Shown piece after piece: positions 8,677 through 17,332 of a stretch of 60,109 nt of DNA. The number at the start of each line of letters is the position of its first letter. Position 1 is the stretch's first letter. Source of the stretch: Bacteroidota bacterium (lineage in GTDB: Bacteria > Bacteroidota > Bacteroidia > Bacteroidales > FEN-979); contig JAPLDI010000008.1 in the NCBI GenBank assembly GCA_026391795.1, positions 1-60,109 of the forward strand. The letters run 5' to 3'. The position numbers were made by a program, and so were the translations under genes. Below the pieces are notes generated by a model. That model saw nothing but the letters and a program-made list of their open reading frames with translations, searched no databases and was not told the origin of the DNA.

Positions 8677-8684
8677 CAAAGGTA
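8677..8684 (-). promoter_or_regulatory. Predicted -7 box of the cold-shock gene
   Basis: A perfect TACCTTTG on the minus strand lies between the stop of the GT-C gene and the cold-shock gene. No TTTG -33 box is visible at the usual spacing. Confidence 0.45.
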
Positions 8685-8708
8685 AGATAATAAATCAGAA
8701 CCTTTCCA

Positions 8709-10505
8709 TTATCGTTTACCCGCCTCGATTTTTCCTCCCCGTTTCTGATATTCCGCAAGGTAATACCCTGAAGAATCGACCCTTGCCTTATTTTCCGTGT
8801 AATAGGCATAGAGGTTCCGGTAGGCATCCTTAAGTTCAGGATCCAGGATAACAGACCGGCGCCAGCAGCTCATGGCTTTCTGTTTGTTTCCTGCCGCCAT
8901 CTGGAAGGATCCCAAATTGTAATATGCCGATGCGTTTTTCGGATCTTTCTCAATGGCCAGCGAACATCTTTCGATCGCTTTCGTGTATTCTTTCCTGTTG
9001 TAGAGATCGATGCTCGATTCAATGCAGAAGGTTACAAAGTTTCCTGCGGCACCTTCAATGGTCAGTCCGTTCCTGAATGCTTCTGTAAAATAATAATAGG
9101 CAGAATCATAGTTTTTCTTGGATACGGCATTGATCATTCCCAGCTGATAGAGAAATTCAGGATCTTTTTTCAGTTTGATGGCCCGGAGCAGATGCACTTC
9201 AAAGTTCGGGATGTCATTCTGCTTGTAATAACTCCGTCCGAAGTTGAACTCAATCCTCGGCCTTTCAGGGAAATCGCTCACTGCCGAAGTCCAGTAGTTG
9301 AATGCATTTTTATATTTTGTCTCCTGAACCAGGGTCAGGGCTGAGAGGGCGAGGAACAAACCAGCGAGGACAAGGCTTACCGACCGTTTTCTCAGGTTGA
9401 GATACGCATCGGGAACCAGTGGCAGGAAACAGATGATCAGCCCCACGGAGAGGGAATAGGCGCGCTGCTCCAGGTAATTGAAGTTGTCGTCGGCATTTGA
9501 GATCCTCGACGACATGTTCAGCAAGGCGAAGGCGATAAACCAGACGATCCCGAAGATTACCAGGGGGTTCATCTGCTGCTTTTTCCGGAAGATCAGAAAG
9601 AAGATCAAAAGTACCAGGATAATCCCGGATACCGTATTGTAAACCGTGTAAACAGGCATTACGGACAGGCTGACGGGAAAAATAAATTTTGATACGATCT
9701 CAAACGGAAACGGAAGGTTTTTCATCACCGAAGCCACTCCGACCTGGTCGAGGCTTGTATTTTCAATGGAAATGCTGCGCAGGTAAAACCAGGAGATGAA
9801 AATAAGGACCCACCCGGCCGCCAGCCACACAATCTTAAGATCAGTTATTTTCTCTTTTTTCAGCAGCAGGTAGAGCACATAGAGCGGAGGCAGGAATACA
9901 GCAGATTCCTTTGAATAGAGCGCACCGGCGAAACAAAGAAGATGGAGGGCAATGGCATATCCCTTTTTATCCCGGTAATAGAGGATGATGAATGCAAAGG
10001 AAAGGATTGCGAAGAGCGTGGCCATCTGGTCTGTTCGGGCAGCCAGGAAAAGTACCGCGTTGGATACCAGGGGATGAACCGCAAAGAGCAGGGCCCCGAA
10101 GAATGATTTCGCCCGGTTGAACCCCAGCAGGGAGAGCAGCCAGAAAAGGCTGAGACAGGTCAGGCAATGAATGAGAAGATTCGTAAAATGATATACCCCC
10201 GGTTTGATGCCGCCCAGCTGGGCATCGACGATAAGCGAGGTGGAAAGCAGCGGACGATAGTAGGGATAGCTGTTGCTGAAATAAGCATCGTGGGTGAAGG
10301 CACTGAAGAAATTCGAGACATTACTCAGTTTTTCATAATTATCGATGATCACCAGGTCGTCGTCGAAATAGACGTATCCTGATTTGATCGTGGGCAGGTA
10401 GAGGAGAAATGCCAGCAGGAAGATCAGGTGCGGGGCATAACGGAAAATTCCTGATTGTTCCGGTTGGAGCAGCTCAGCGCTTTTCTTCTTACTTTTCTTG
10501 TTCAT
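8709..10505 (-). CDS. GT-C-type multi-spanning membrane protein with C-terminal TPRs (TMTC-like)
   Basis: The chosen ATG at 10505 gives 598 residues; an upstream start at 10577 would lie deep inside the GT2 gene. About ten to eleven hydrophobic helices fill residues 24-410. The first periplasmic loop carries FDDD (48-50) and YYRPLL, the acidic first-loop motif of GT-C glycosyltransferases that use lipid-linked sugars. TPR repeats follow (about 420-590). This architecture matches TMTC-type and related proteins, some of which are protein O-mannosyltransferases. The start overlaps the GT2 stop by 17 bases. Together with the GT2 gene it could transfer a polyprenyl-linked sugar to an exported target (inference). 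Confidence 0.78.
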   Translation of the reverse strand: MNKKSKKKSAELLQPEQSGIFRYAPHLIFLLAFLLYLPTIKSGYVYFDDDLVIIDNYEKLSNVSNFFSAFTHDAYFSNSYPYYRPLLSTSLIVDAQLGGIKPGVYHFTNLLIHCLTCLSLFWLLSLLGFNRAKSFFGALLFAVHPLVSNAVLFLAARTDQMATLFAILSFAFIILYYRDKKGYAIALHLLCFAGALYSKESAVFLPPLYVLYLLLKKEKITDLKIVWLAAGWVLIFISWFYLRSISIENTSLDQVGVASVMKNLPFPFEIVSKFIFPVSLSVMPVYTVYNTVSGIILVLLIFFLIFRKKQQMNPLVIFGIVWFIAFALLNMSSRISNADDNFNYLEQRAYSLSVGLIICFLPLVPDAYLNLRKRSVSLVLAGLFLALSALTLVQETKYKNAFNYWTSAVSDFPERPRIEFNFGRSYYKQNDIPNFEVHLLRAIKLKKDPEFLYQLGMINAVSKKNYDSAYYYFTEAFRNGLTIEGAAGNFVTFCIESSIDLYNRKEYTKAIERCSLAIEKDPKNASAYYNLGSFQMAAGNKQKAMSCWRRSVILDPELKDAYRNLYAYYTENKARVDSSGYYLAEYQKRGGKIEAGKR

Positions 10506-11457
10506 CTGAAGTATTGCTGGAACCCGCAAAATTAATTTTTTCCGAGATAATGTATTCAGGTCTGCCTTTGACCTCATCGAAAAGGTTTCCGATATACTGG
10601 CCCAATACCCCGATCGTCAGGAGCTGAACACCTCCGAAGACAATGATGATGATGATCGTGGAGGTCCAACCGGTAACCACATAATCAAACTTAAAAATCA
10701 CATTCAAAAACAGGAACAGCGCAAAGGCCAGGCCGATGACAATGCTCAGAAACCCGATGTTCGTTGCCAGTTTGAGCGGTTTTTTCGAAAAATAGAAAAG
10801 ACCAACGGCAGCGAACCGGAGCATCTTCCGGAGAGGATATTTTGTGGTGCCGGCAAACCTGGGGTCACGCTCATAATAGACGGGGCATTGTTTAAATCCA
10901 AGCCATCCGATCAGGCCGCGGATGTATTTGTTTCTTTCCGGAAGGCTCTTGAAAACAGTGATGATGCTTTTATCGACCAGCCTGAAATCACCTGCATCCA
11001 GGGGGAAATTCTCATTGGAGATAAAATTCAGGAACCGGTAAAAAAGCTTTGCCGTCTGCGTTTTAAAAAAGTTCTCTCCTTTCCGGGTTGTACGCACACC
11101 GTAGACCACGTTGCATTTTTCCTTTTCCCTGATTTTCAGCATCTCGGGAATTACTTCGGGCGGGTCCTGCAGATCGGCATCCATGATGATGGCAAGATCG
11201 CCACGGCATTCATGAAGACCTGCAGTCACGGCAGCCTGGTGGCCGAAATTGCGCGAAAAATCAACAATCTGTACATGTTTATCGACGGAAGCAATCCCTT
11301 TTAAGATCTCAAGCGTACCGTCATGACTGCCGTCATTGATAAAAAGGAATTCATAATCACCCAAAGACTGTGCGGTAAAAACATTCACCAGCCGGTTGTA
11401 ACATTCGGTGATCACCTTTTCCTCGTTGAATGTGGGGATTATTATCGAAATAAGCAT
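10489..11457 (-). CDS. GT2 family polyprenyl-phosphate sugar transferase (GtrB/DPM1-like)
   Basis: The 322-residue protein has a GT-A catalytic domain: IIPTFNEE at the start, FINDGSHDGT, and the metal-binding D93-A-D95 in DADLQDPP. Two membrane helices follow at about 233-255 and 268-290, then GQYIGNLFDEVKGRPEY. This tail is diagnostic of bactoprenol-phosphate glucosyl- or mannosyltransferases of the GtrB/ArnC/DPM1 group. These move a nucleotide-activated sugar to undecaprenyl phosphate at the inner membrane. It is the middle gene of an operon with a methyltransferase and a GT-C protein, a plausible acceptor enzyme for the lipid-linked sugar. Confidence 0.9.
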   Translation of the reverse strand: MLISIIIPTFNEEKVITECYNRLVNVFTAQSLGDYEFLFINDGSHDGTLEILKGIASVDKHVQIVDFSRNFGHQAAVTAGLHECRGDLAIIMDADLQDPPEVIPEMLKIREKEKCNVVYGVRTTRKGENFFKTQTAKLFYRFLNFISNENFPLDAGDFRLVDKSIITVFKSLPERNKYIRGLIGWLGFKQCPVYYERDPRFAGTTKYPLRKMLRFAAVGLFYFSKKPLKLATNIGFLSIVIGLAFALFLFLNVIFKFDYVVTGWTSTIIIIIVFGGVQLLTIGVLGQYIGNLFDEVKGRPEYIISEKINFAGSSNTSDEQEK

Positions 11458-11514
11458 AGTTTGAATGTTGAGGTTGTTAATAGCTTATCCTTGTAAATAA
11501 AAAAACATTTAGCG

Positions 11515-12216
11515 TCAGAAATCCTTTTGTCCGATGATCATATATTGAGCCCCGAAAGGTAACCCCGACAGGTGGTTTTCAATGGTAAAGAACCCTTTGA
11601 AGATCCTGTGTCTCGGAAAAAAGAGGAGATACCTGATCCGGGCAACCGTCAGCTGTGAATTTTTAAAATATCTTTTAAAATGAAAGGGAAGCAGGAGTTT
11701 TGCCTTCCTGTCAAAAATACATGTTTTTACAATCCATTGTGTTACCGGGTTAAGCGGGTTGTGTTCAAAGACATACAGCTTCCCGCCCGGTTTCAGCGTC
11801 CGCGATATTTCCCGGATCGTTTCCAGATGGTCATTCCGGTCGATATGATGAAAAACGTTGGCAGCCATGGCGATGTCGAAGGTCCCGTCCTCAAATGGCA
11901 GCACATGGCCGGGATAGTGATAGAAGGAACAATTGAGAGATTTGCGGAGAAGGGCCTGGTTTATATTTTCGGTAGAGACGTCGATCCCATGATAGGAGCC
12001 TGAGGGAAAATGCCGGATAAAAAAGCGGGATGTCAGTCCGTCGCCGCAACCGAAATCGAGTAACACAGGGGATGTGTTCTTTTCAAGTTTCTTTATCTCC
12101 AGGATCTTATGTTCGCTGAAATACCCGCTCTCGGCACCGGAGAACCTGAGGTTCCTGTTGTGGATAGACCGGTACTCTTCCGAAAATTCGTCAAACTCCT
12201 GTATGTTGTCCTGCAT
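11515..12216 (-). CDS. Class I SAM-dependent methyltransferase
   Basis: From the ATG at 12216 the protein has 233 residues; a TTG eight codons upstream is less likely. Motif I is D54-F-G-C-G-D-G60, followed by an acidic GIDVS strand. A typical Methyltransf_11 region has FEDGTFDIAMAANVFHHI and LKPGGKLYVFEH. The C-terminal part is a basic, aromatic region without known domain. The substrate is not evident. As the first gene before the GT2 and GT-C genes (57-base gap), it may act on a lipid-linked or glycan intermediate. Confidence 0.85.
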   Translation of the reverse strand: MQDNIQEFDEFSEEYRSIHNRNLRFSGAESGYFSEHKILEIKKLEKNTSPVLLDFGCGDGLTSRFFIRHFPSGSYHGIDVSTENINQALLRKSLNCSFYHYPGHVLPFEDGTFDIAMAANVFHHIDRNDHLETIREISRTLKPGGKLYVFEHNPLNPVTQWIVKTCIFDRKAKLLLPFHFKRYFKNSQLTVARIRYLLFFPRHRIFKGFFTIENHLSGLPFGAQYMIIGQKDF

Positions 12217-12279
12217 ATCTGATCCGATAGGAGGATGCAATATACCAATTTTTATTTTCCGGCTTCATCTTTTTGTCCT

Positions 12280-12320
12280 TTTGCTCTTTCGTTATTTCAT
12301 TACTTATCTTTGTATCTTTG
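12280..12320 (+). promoter_or_regulatory. Predicted promoter with duplicated -7 box
   Basis: TTTG (12280-12283), 21 bases, TATCTTTG (12305-12312), immediately followed by a second TATCTTTG (12313-12320). The start codon proposed for the next gene lies 24 bases after the second box. Confidence 0.5.
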
Positions 12321-12343
12321 TTTTTAAATACAAAAAAAACCTG

Positions 12344-14803
12344 TTGAAATTCTACCGGGTAAATAGCAGATTCAAGGGTGTCCTGGCCATTGTCACAGGG
12401 CTTCTCACGATGTCAAACCTGTTTTCGCAGGCACCAACGGTTCAGGATTGTCCCGGGGCTATTCCGGTTTGTCAGCCTGTTTATTCCACGACGACTTCAT
12501 ACACCGGCCATGGAAATATATACCCGGAGATCCATGTCGGGTCAGCCTGTCCTCTGTGCATGGATGGCGAAAAGAACGATGTTTTTTATGTCATCACGGT
12601 CCAGACAAGCGGAACTCTCAAATTCAGCCTGACACCGAATAACGCAAACAATGATTATGACTGGGCCTTGTTCAACATGACCAACAAGGATTGTTCACGG
12701 ATCTATCCGGACGCCCTGAGTTTGCAGGTGAGCTGCAACTCTTACGGGGCCACCGGGTATAACGGGCCGACCGGCATAAACACTCCGCAGAGCAACAATA
12801 AGAATTGCAACGGACCGGGCACTACGAATGGTCCGTCCTGGAATAAGGACCTCCTGGTCACGGCCGGTCAGACCTATGTGCTGAATATCAGTAACTGGTC
12901 CTCCTCGCAGCAGTCGGGATATACCCTCGATTTTTCAGGCTCCACCGCAGTGATCTTCGACAATGTACCGCCGACCATCGATTCCATTCAGCAGGAGGTG
13001 CCCTGTGCAGGCACGACGGATCTGTTTGTACGGTTTTCTGAAAACATAAAATGTACGACCGCCTACCAGCATCCTGAAAAATTCACTCTCACCGGGGGTA
13101 CCGGAGGGCCCTATACCGTTACAGGCGTGAACAGCTCCACCTGTGCGACCGGTGCCGACCACACCACCAATTACACCCTTACCGTTTCACCGAAACTTTA
13201 CGGGGGTAGTTACGTGCTGAACATCGTTGGCAACATTACGGATCTTTGCGACAACCTCGCCCTTTACCAGGGTTATCCGTTTACGATGACCGAGATCAAT
13301 TCCCCCTCCGCCGGGGCCGGAAACGATACTACCATTGCAAACGGGGCTTTCATTACCCTCCACGGAATCGCGAGCGGAGGTGCCAGTCCTTATACGTTTC
13401 ACTGGGAACCTGCATCGCTTCTTACAAACCCGGATGTCAGGACCCCGCTGACGCACAACATTGGCGCCACGACCCAGTTCAGCCTGACGGTTACGGATAG
13501 CGTCGGCTGTCATGCCAATGACGATGTACTTGTTTCCGTGGTGGGCGGGCCACTGGGTGTCAATGCCACTTCTTCACCCGGAACGATTTGTGCGGGTGCC
13601 TCATCGGTTTTGCAGGCCTTTGGCTCAGGCGGAAGCGGAGCCTATACCTATTCCTGGACCTCCAATCCTCCGGGATTTACCTCTTCAATCCCAAATCCAA
13701 CCGTATTCCCAATGTTTACAACAACTTATAACGTTGCTGTGAACGACGGGTTCAGTACGGCTTACGGAAGTACGGTTGTAAATGTTGACCCGAAACCTGT
13801 TGCCGCAGCGGGAACTTCTTTCAGCATTCCCTACGGAACGAATGCAGTGTTATCCGGTTCCGCATACGGCAGTTCGGGTCCCTACTCATACTACTGGACA
13901 TCCTTGCCCCCCGGCTACTCATCCGCGATAAGCAATCCTACCTTCACCAATCTCCAGGCCACCACGATATTCAGCCTGATCGTTACCGACCTGTCAACCG
14001 GATGCATCAGTGATCCGTCGCAGGTCTTGGTCACGGTTACAGGAAGCCCGCTGGCAACCAACCCCGTGGTGGATAACCCCGTGATCTGCCAGGGGGTTAC
14101 CACACAACTTCATGCCATGGCAGGCGGGGGATCGGGAAATTATACGTATAACTGGACCTCGAATCCACCGGGGTTTACATCCTCTGTTGCAAACCCCGTT
14201 GTCTCCCCGATGGAATCGACAAGTTATCAGCTCATCCTGAACGATGGATACAACCAGGCAACCGGCAGCGTAACCGTTCATGTGAATCCGCGTCCGGTCA
14301 TTCACCTGGGCCCGGCGGATACCATTCTCTGTGTTTATGATACGATTCTGCTCGATGCCGGGAATCCAAATTCCAATTATTACTGGTCAAATGGTTCTGT
14401 AGCCAGGACCCTTCTGGTATCCTCTTCGGGGATCGGTTTTGAAGTTCAATCTTACTCCGTAAAAGTGATCAATGCATATGGCTGCACGGATTCGGCAAAG
14501 ATCAATGTCACATTCACCATTGGAGCCTGCATGAGCATCCATGAGAAAGCAAATCCCTCCTCCCTTTCCATCTATCCCAATCCGGGCCATGGAATATTCA
14601 CCCTTAAAATTGAACCGGTTTCAGGGCCCTTCCGGTTATCGGTGGTTAATCTTTTGGGAATGTTGGTCAGCCAGGAAGAGATCATGGCAAAACCGGGAAA
14701 GTTTATAAAAGATCTTGATTTTTCAGCATTGAATCCAGGCGTTTATTTTATCAGGATTACCAGCCACAGGGATGACAAGACCTTAAAACTGGTCATCCGG
14801 TAA
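12344..14803 (+). CDS. T9SS-secreted PKD/Ig-like repeat protein, TTG start
   Basis: No ATG gives a signal peptide here. The TTG at 12344 yields a 30-residue signal (MKFYRVNSRF... ending NLFSQA) directly after a good promoter, so I prefer it over the ATG at 12410, which removes the signal. The 819-residue product has a Cys-rich first domain (CPGAIPVC, CPLCMDG), then PKD/Ig-like modules. Two of these are near-identical in the YTYxWTSNPPGFTSS...NPxVxPM segment. It ends with a type A T9SS sorting domain (IYPNPGHGIF... ending LKLVIR). Such proteins are exported by T9SS and attached to the surface or released. Its stop abuts the convergent PAS gene with no base between. Confidence 0.82.
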   Translation: MKFYRVNSRFKGVLAIVTGLLTMSNLFSQAPTVQDCPGAIPVCQPVYSTTTSYTGHGNIYPEIHVGSACPLCMDGEKNDVFYVITVQTSGTLKFSLTPNNANNDYDWALFNMTNKDCSRIYPDALSLQVSCNSYGATGYNGPTGINTPQSNNKNCNGPGTTNGPSWNKDLLVTAGQTYVLNISNWSSSQQSGYTLDFSGSTAVIFDNVPPTIDSIQQEVPCAGTTDLFVRFSENIKCTTAYQHPEKFTLTGGTGGPYTVTGVNSSTCATGADHTTNYTLTVSPKLYGGSYVLNIVGNITDLCDNLALYQGYPFTMTEINSPSAGAGNDTTIANGAFITLHGIASGGASPYTFHWEPASLLTNPDVRTPLTHNIGATTQFSLTVTDSVGCHANDDVLVSVVGGPLGVNATSSPGTICAGASSVLQAFGSGGSGAYTYSWTSNPPGFTSSIPNPTVFPMFTTTYNVAVNDGFSTAYGSTVVNVDPKPVAAAGTSFSIPYGTNAVLSGSAYGSSGPYSYYWTSLPPGYSSAISNPTFTNLQATTIFSLIVTDLSTGCISDPSQVLVTVTGSPLATNPVVDNPVICQGVTTQLHAMAGGGSGNYTYNWTSNPPGFTSSVANPVVSPMESTSYQLILNDGYNQATGSVTVHVNPRPVIHLGPADTILCVYDTILLDAGNPNSNYYWSNGSVARTLLVSSSGIGFEVQSYSVKVINAYGCTDSAKINVTFTIGACMSIHEKANPSSLSIYPNPGHGIFTLKIEPVSGPFRLSVVNLLGMLVSQEEIMAKPGKFIKDLDFSALNPGVYFIRITSHRDDKTLKLVIR

Positions 14804-15355
14804 CTAATGGATGATGTGTTTTTCTTCCCTCCCGGCTGATTTTAACAATTCATTGATTTCCTTTTTAAGTTCAATCATTTTCAGTTCCCGGTTGACGAAA
14901 TACTTGTTGAGCTCTTCCAGTTCTTCAGCTTTCTTCCTGAATGCATTTTCTTTCTCCACGCGATCAGTGATATCGAAGAAAGACCAGATCCTTCCGTTGG
15001 GTTTGTTTTGAAGATACAAAGGCCTGGAGATACGTTCAAAAGCCCGTCCATCCTTAAAATAAACCAGGTCAAAAGCGGAGTCTTCAGGATGAGCATATAA
15101 ATATTTGACCTTTGCCATAAACTCCTTCGGGTCCGACAGCTGGTTAAAAACATATTTTAAAAGTAATTTATCATCGGCCGATTCGAGAATGTCATCGGGG
15201 ATGTTCCATAATTCGGTGAACTTTCTATTGGTCCTGAGGACCTTCCCTTTCGAACTTACGACCAGGATGCCGTTGTGAACAGACTCAATAATTGCCTCCG
15301 TCAATGACAGGGCGTCAACATAATCAAGGCCTGATTTTATTCCGGGTTTCTTCAT
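14804..15355 (-). CDS. Orphan PAS-domain protein
   Basis: The 183-residue protein holds one PAS domain (about 17-130: AIIESVHNGILVV, TNRKFTELWNIPDD, SRPLYL, IWSFFDITDR). A C-terminal coiled coil rich in Lys and Glu follows. There is no histidine kinase, GGDEF or DNA-binding domain, and no signal peptide, so it is cytosolic. It could dimerise with, or deliver a signal to, a separate kinase, or be a truncated sensor. No two-component gene is adjacent. Sequence and codon use look intact. Confidence 0.75.
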   Translation of the reverse strand: MKKPGIKSGLDYVDALSLTEAIIESVHNGILVVSSKGKVLRTNRKFTELWNIPDDILESADDKLLLKYVFNQLSDPKEFMAKVKYLYAHPEDSAFDLVYFKDGRAFERISRPLYLQNKPNGRIWSFFDITDRVEKENAFRKKAEELEELNKYFVNRELKMIELKKEINELLKSAGREEKHIIH

Positions 15356-15512
15356 AGGAATTCAGAGTAAGGTTCAGATCCTCTTTCCCTGACCAGATGA
15401 TTTGTCGTCAAAAACGGGTATCTGTTTCGTTTTACATCCTGGGGAGAACCTGCGGATATGCTAAGATACGACCAAATCAGGTTTTTTCGGCTCTTCCAGT
15501 CGGGTATTTTTC

Positions 15513-15520
15513 TACCTTTG
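15513..15520 (+). promoter_or_regulatory. Predicted -7 box upstream of the barrel protein gene
   Basis: A perfect TACCTTTG is followed by an 80-base leader to the ATG at 15604. No clear -33 box is seen. Confidence 0.35.
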
Positions 15521-15603
15521 AATCCTGATATCTTCAGCTCAGCTTCCGGTCCCGGCTTACCATCTTATAGGTACCCCAGCAGCGAGGAATCATTTGATCC
15601 CAC

Positions 15604-16842
15604 ATGTGTATGAGGTTTTTATCCAGATTTTGTTTCCCCCTGTTTTTTTTCGTTCTGGCTGAAATCCCCTGCACTTTTGCACAGCGTTTTGACCACGAGG
15701 ATAAATTGCAATTTGCAGATACCATCCGGACGATAAAGGTATGGACCTACATTGAGGGTGATTCAAGTTACCGCCGGTACAGGGATGCTGTAAATTCGAT
15801 CGCAGAGGTGTTGAACAAAAAAGGATACCGCGTCGATTTTGTCGTATTTGAAAAGGGGAAGGGTTTCTCGCCTCAGGAATGGATGAACAGTCTCATTTTC
15901 GGGCTAAGGCAGGATGAGGCTTTTCTGCAGGTCGCTACACAGATAAAGCAGGATACGGCTACCGGTCCGTCCAATGATTATCATAAAGCCGTCACTCAGC
16001 CTTCCGGCCAGGTCCTGATTTTAATGACCCGTCCGGCGGTGAATGATTCGTTGCCGGTAAATTATTTCTGCAAGGCTTCCTCATACCTGTATATCAATTG
16101 GCAGACGCCTGGCCGGACGGCCATTGTTCCCGTTTATTCCCGAAAGCAGAACCTTGCCTCTGCGGATCTTTTTTCCGTTGTAACATATTCACTGGGGGGG
16201 ATTCCTTCCAGCAAGCATCCGGTTGTTTCAGTTGCATCGCAGGCACCAAGAAAGGAGGACCGGATCCATATGGAAATTACCCTTTTCGGGGGCTACACAT
16301 TCCCTTCGAAAATGGATATTGTGGAAGGAGCCGGGGCGAACTACCCGGGTGTGGCATCTTTCAACGGAGGTGTGCATTACGGAATTGAAGCTGGCTTTTC
16401 CATCTCCCGGAATTTTGATTTTTTCCTTCAATACAGGAGACTGGGCTCTGTTGTGAACATGAATACCCCGGAATGGGGCAAAGCAGGGCCCCTGACCCTC
16501 TACCAGAATTACATCCTTCCCGGGGTCAACTTCAACTTCAGGGTGAACAAAACGCTTTCTCCATATGCAGGCATCACTGCCGGAACCCTGAACATCGTCC
16601 CCGACAGCACAAACCTGAGGGATTACTGGTATTTTATCCTGGGTGCCCAGGCAGGGCTGAAAATATATCTTTCAAAATGGATCGGATTAAGAATACAGGC
16701 GGATCTGCTTTACCAGATGCATACTGACTTAGCCCCGTTCCTGTTTACCGATATTCTCACGGACACTCCTGTAAATGCGACCTCAAATATGATCCAGGCC
16801 GGGATATCGGCAGGATTGATTATCCGGCTTGGAGAACATTGA
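15604..16842 (+). CDS. Exported protein with outer-membrane beta-barrel domain
   Basis: The 412-residue product begins with a signal peptide ending CTFAQ; an ATG two codons later is an equally good start. Residues about 25-205 form an alpha/beta region of unknown family (VWTYIEGDSSYRRY, ILMTRPA). Residues about 220-412 show the alternating strands of a small outer-membrane barrel (ITLFGGYTFP, YGIEAGFSISRNFDFFLQYRRLG, ending GLIIRLGEH). I do not recognise the N-terminal domain and assign no function. The beta-flower-like gene starts 22 bases downstream on the same strand, suggesting co-transcription. Confidence 0.65.
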   Translation: MCMRFLSRFCFPLFFFVLAEIPCTFAQRFDHEDKLQFADTIRTIKVWTYIEGDSSYRRYRDAVNSIAEVLNKKGYRVDFVVFEKGKGFSPQEWMNSLIFGLRQDEAFLQVATQIKQDTATGPSNDYHKAVTQPSGQVLILMTRPAVNDSLPVNYFCKASSYLYINWQTPGRTAIVPVYSRKQNLASADLFSVVTYSLGGIPSSKHPVVSVASQAPRKEDRIHMEITLFGGYTFPSKMDIVEGAGANYPGVASFNGGVHYGIEAGFSISRNFDFFLQYRRLGSVVNMNTPEWGKAGPLTLYQNYILPGVNFNFRVNKTLSPYAGITAGTLNIVPDSTNLRDYWYFILGAQAGLKIYLSKWIGLRIQADLLYQMHTDLAPFLFTDILTDTPVNATSNMIQAGISAGLIIRLGEH

Positions 16843-16864
16843 AGTTATTGTAAAACCTTCAGAG

Positions 16865-17290
16865 ATGAAAACAATCTACTGCCTGATCCTTCTTTTGTTT
16901 TTCGGCAATCCTGCCGGGTCACAAACCATCCGGGAGAAAGACCAGTACGGGAAGAAGTTGTTCTTTGTCGACGGGAACACCATCCGGGAGAAAGACACCT
17001 ATGGCGGGAAGCTCTACTATTTGGACGGACAAACCGTGAGGGAGAGGGATTGCTATGGTAAAAAACTCTGGTTCCTCGACGGGAACACCGTTAGAGAGGA
17101 AGACCAATATGGTAAAAAACTCTACTATTTTGATGGCCTTACTCTCCGAAGAAATGATGTTTACGGAGAAAAACTGTTTTTCGTGGATGGGCAGACGCTT
17201 CGCCGGAAAGACCAGTATGGTGAGAAGGTCTTTTATTTCGAGACCCTTCCTGAAAAATGGATCATTGTCTGCATCATCCGCGCAGAATAG
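16865..17290 (+). CDS. Small exported protein of six 18-residue repeats (beta-flower-like)
   Basis: The ATG at 16865 gives 141 residues with a signal peptide ending NPAGSQ; an earlier in-frame start at 16829 overlaps the previous gene. Residues 21-128 are six contiguous 18-residue repeats with consensus T-[IVL]-R-x-x-D-x-Y-G-x-K-[LV]-x-[FY]-x-D-G-x, encoded by 54-base units at 16925-17248. The final 13 residues are hydrophobic (PEKWIIVCIIRAE). The pattern recalls the five-fold beta-flower proteins, which repeat a TIRDKNxYxxGKI motif and end in a hydrophobic strand. That match is from memory and not tested. Function is unknown. Confidence 0.7.
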   Translation: MKTIYCLILLLFFGNPAGSQTIREKDQYGKKLFFVDGNTIREKDTYGGKLYYLDGQTVRERDCYGKKLWFLDGNTVREEDQYGKKLYYFDGLTLRRNDVYGEKLFFVDGQTLRRKDQYGEKVFYFETLPEKWIIVCIIRAE

Positions 17291-17332
17291 AATCCTACAG
17301 CTTTAAAAGTCCGGGTGATTTACAATCCGGAT

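Noticed and set aside
16925-17248. CRISPR-like periodic repeat
   Set aside because: The 54-base units have no spacers and are in frame; they encode a protein repeat.
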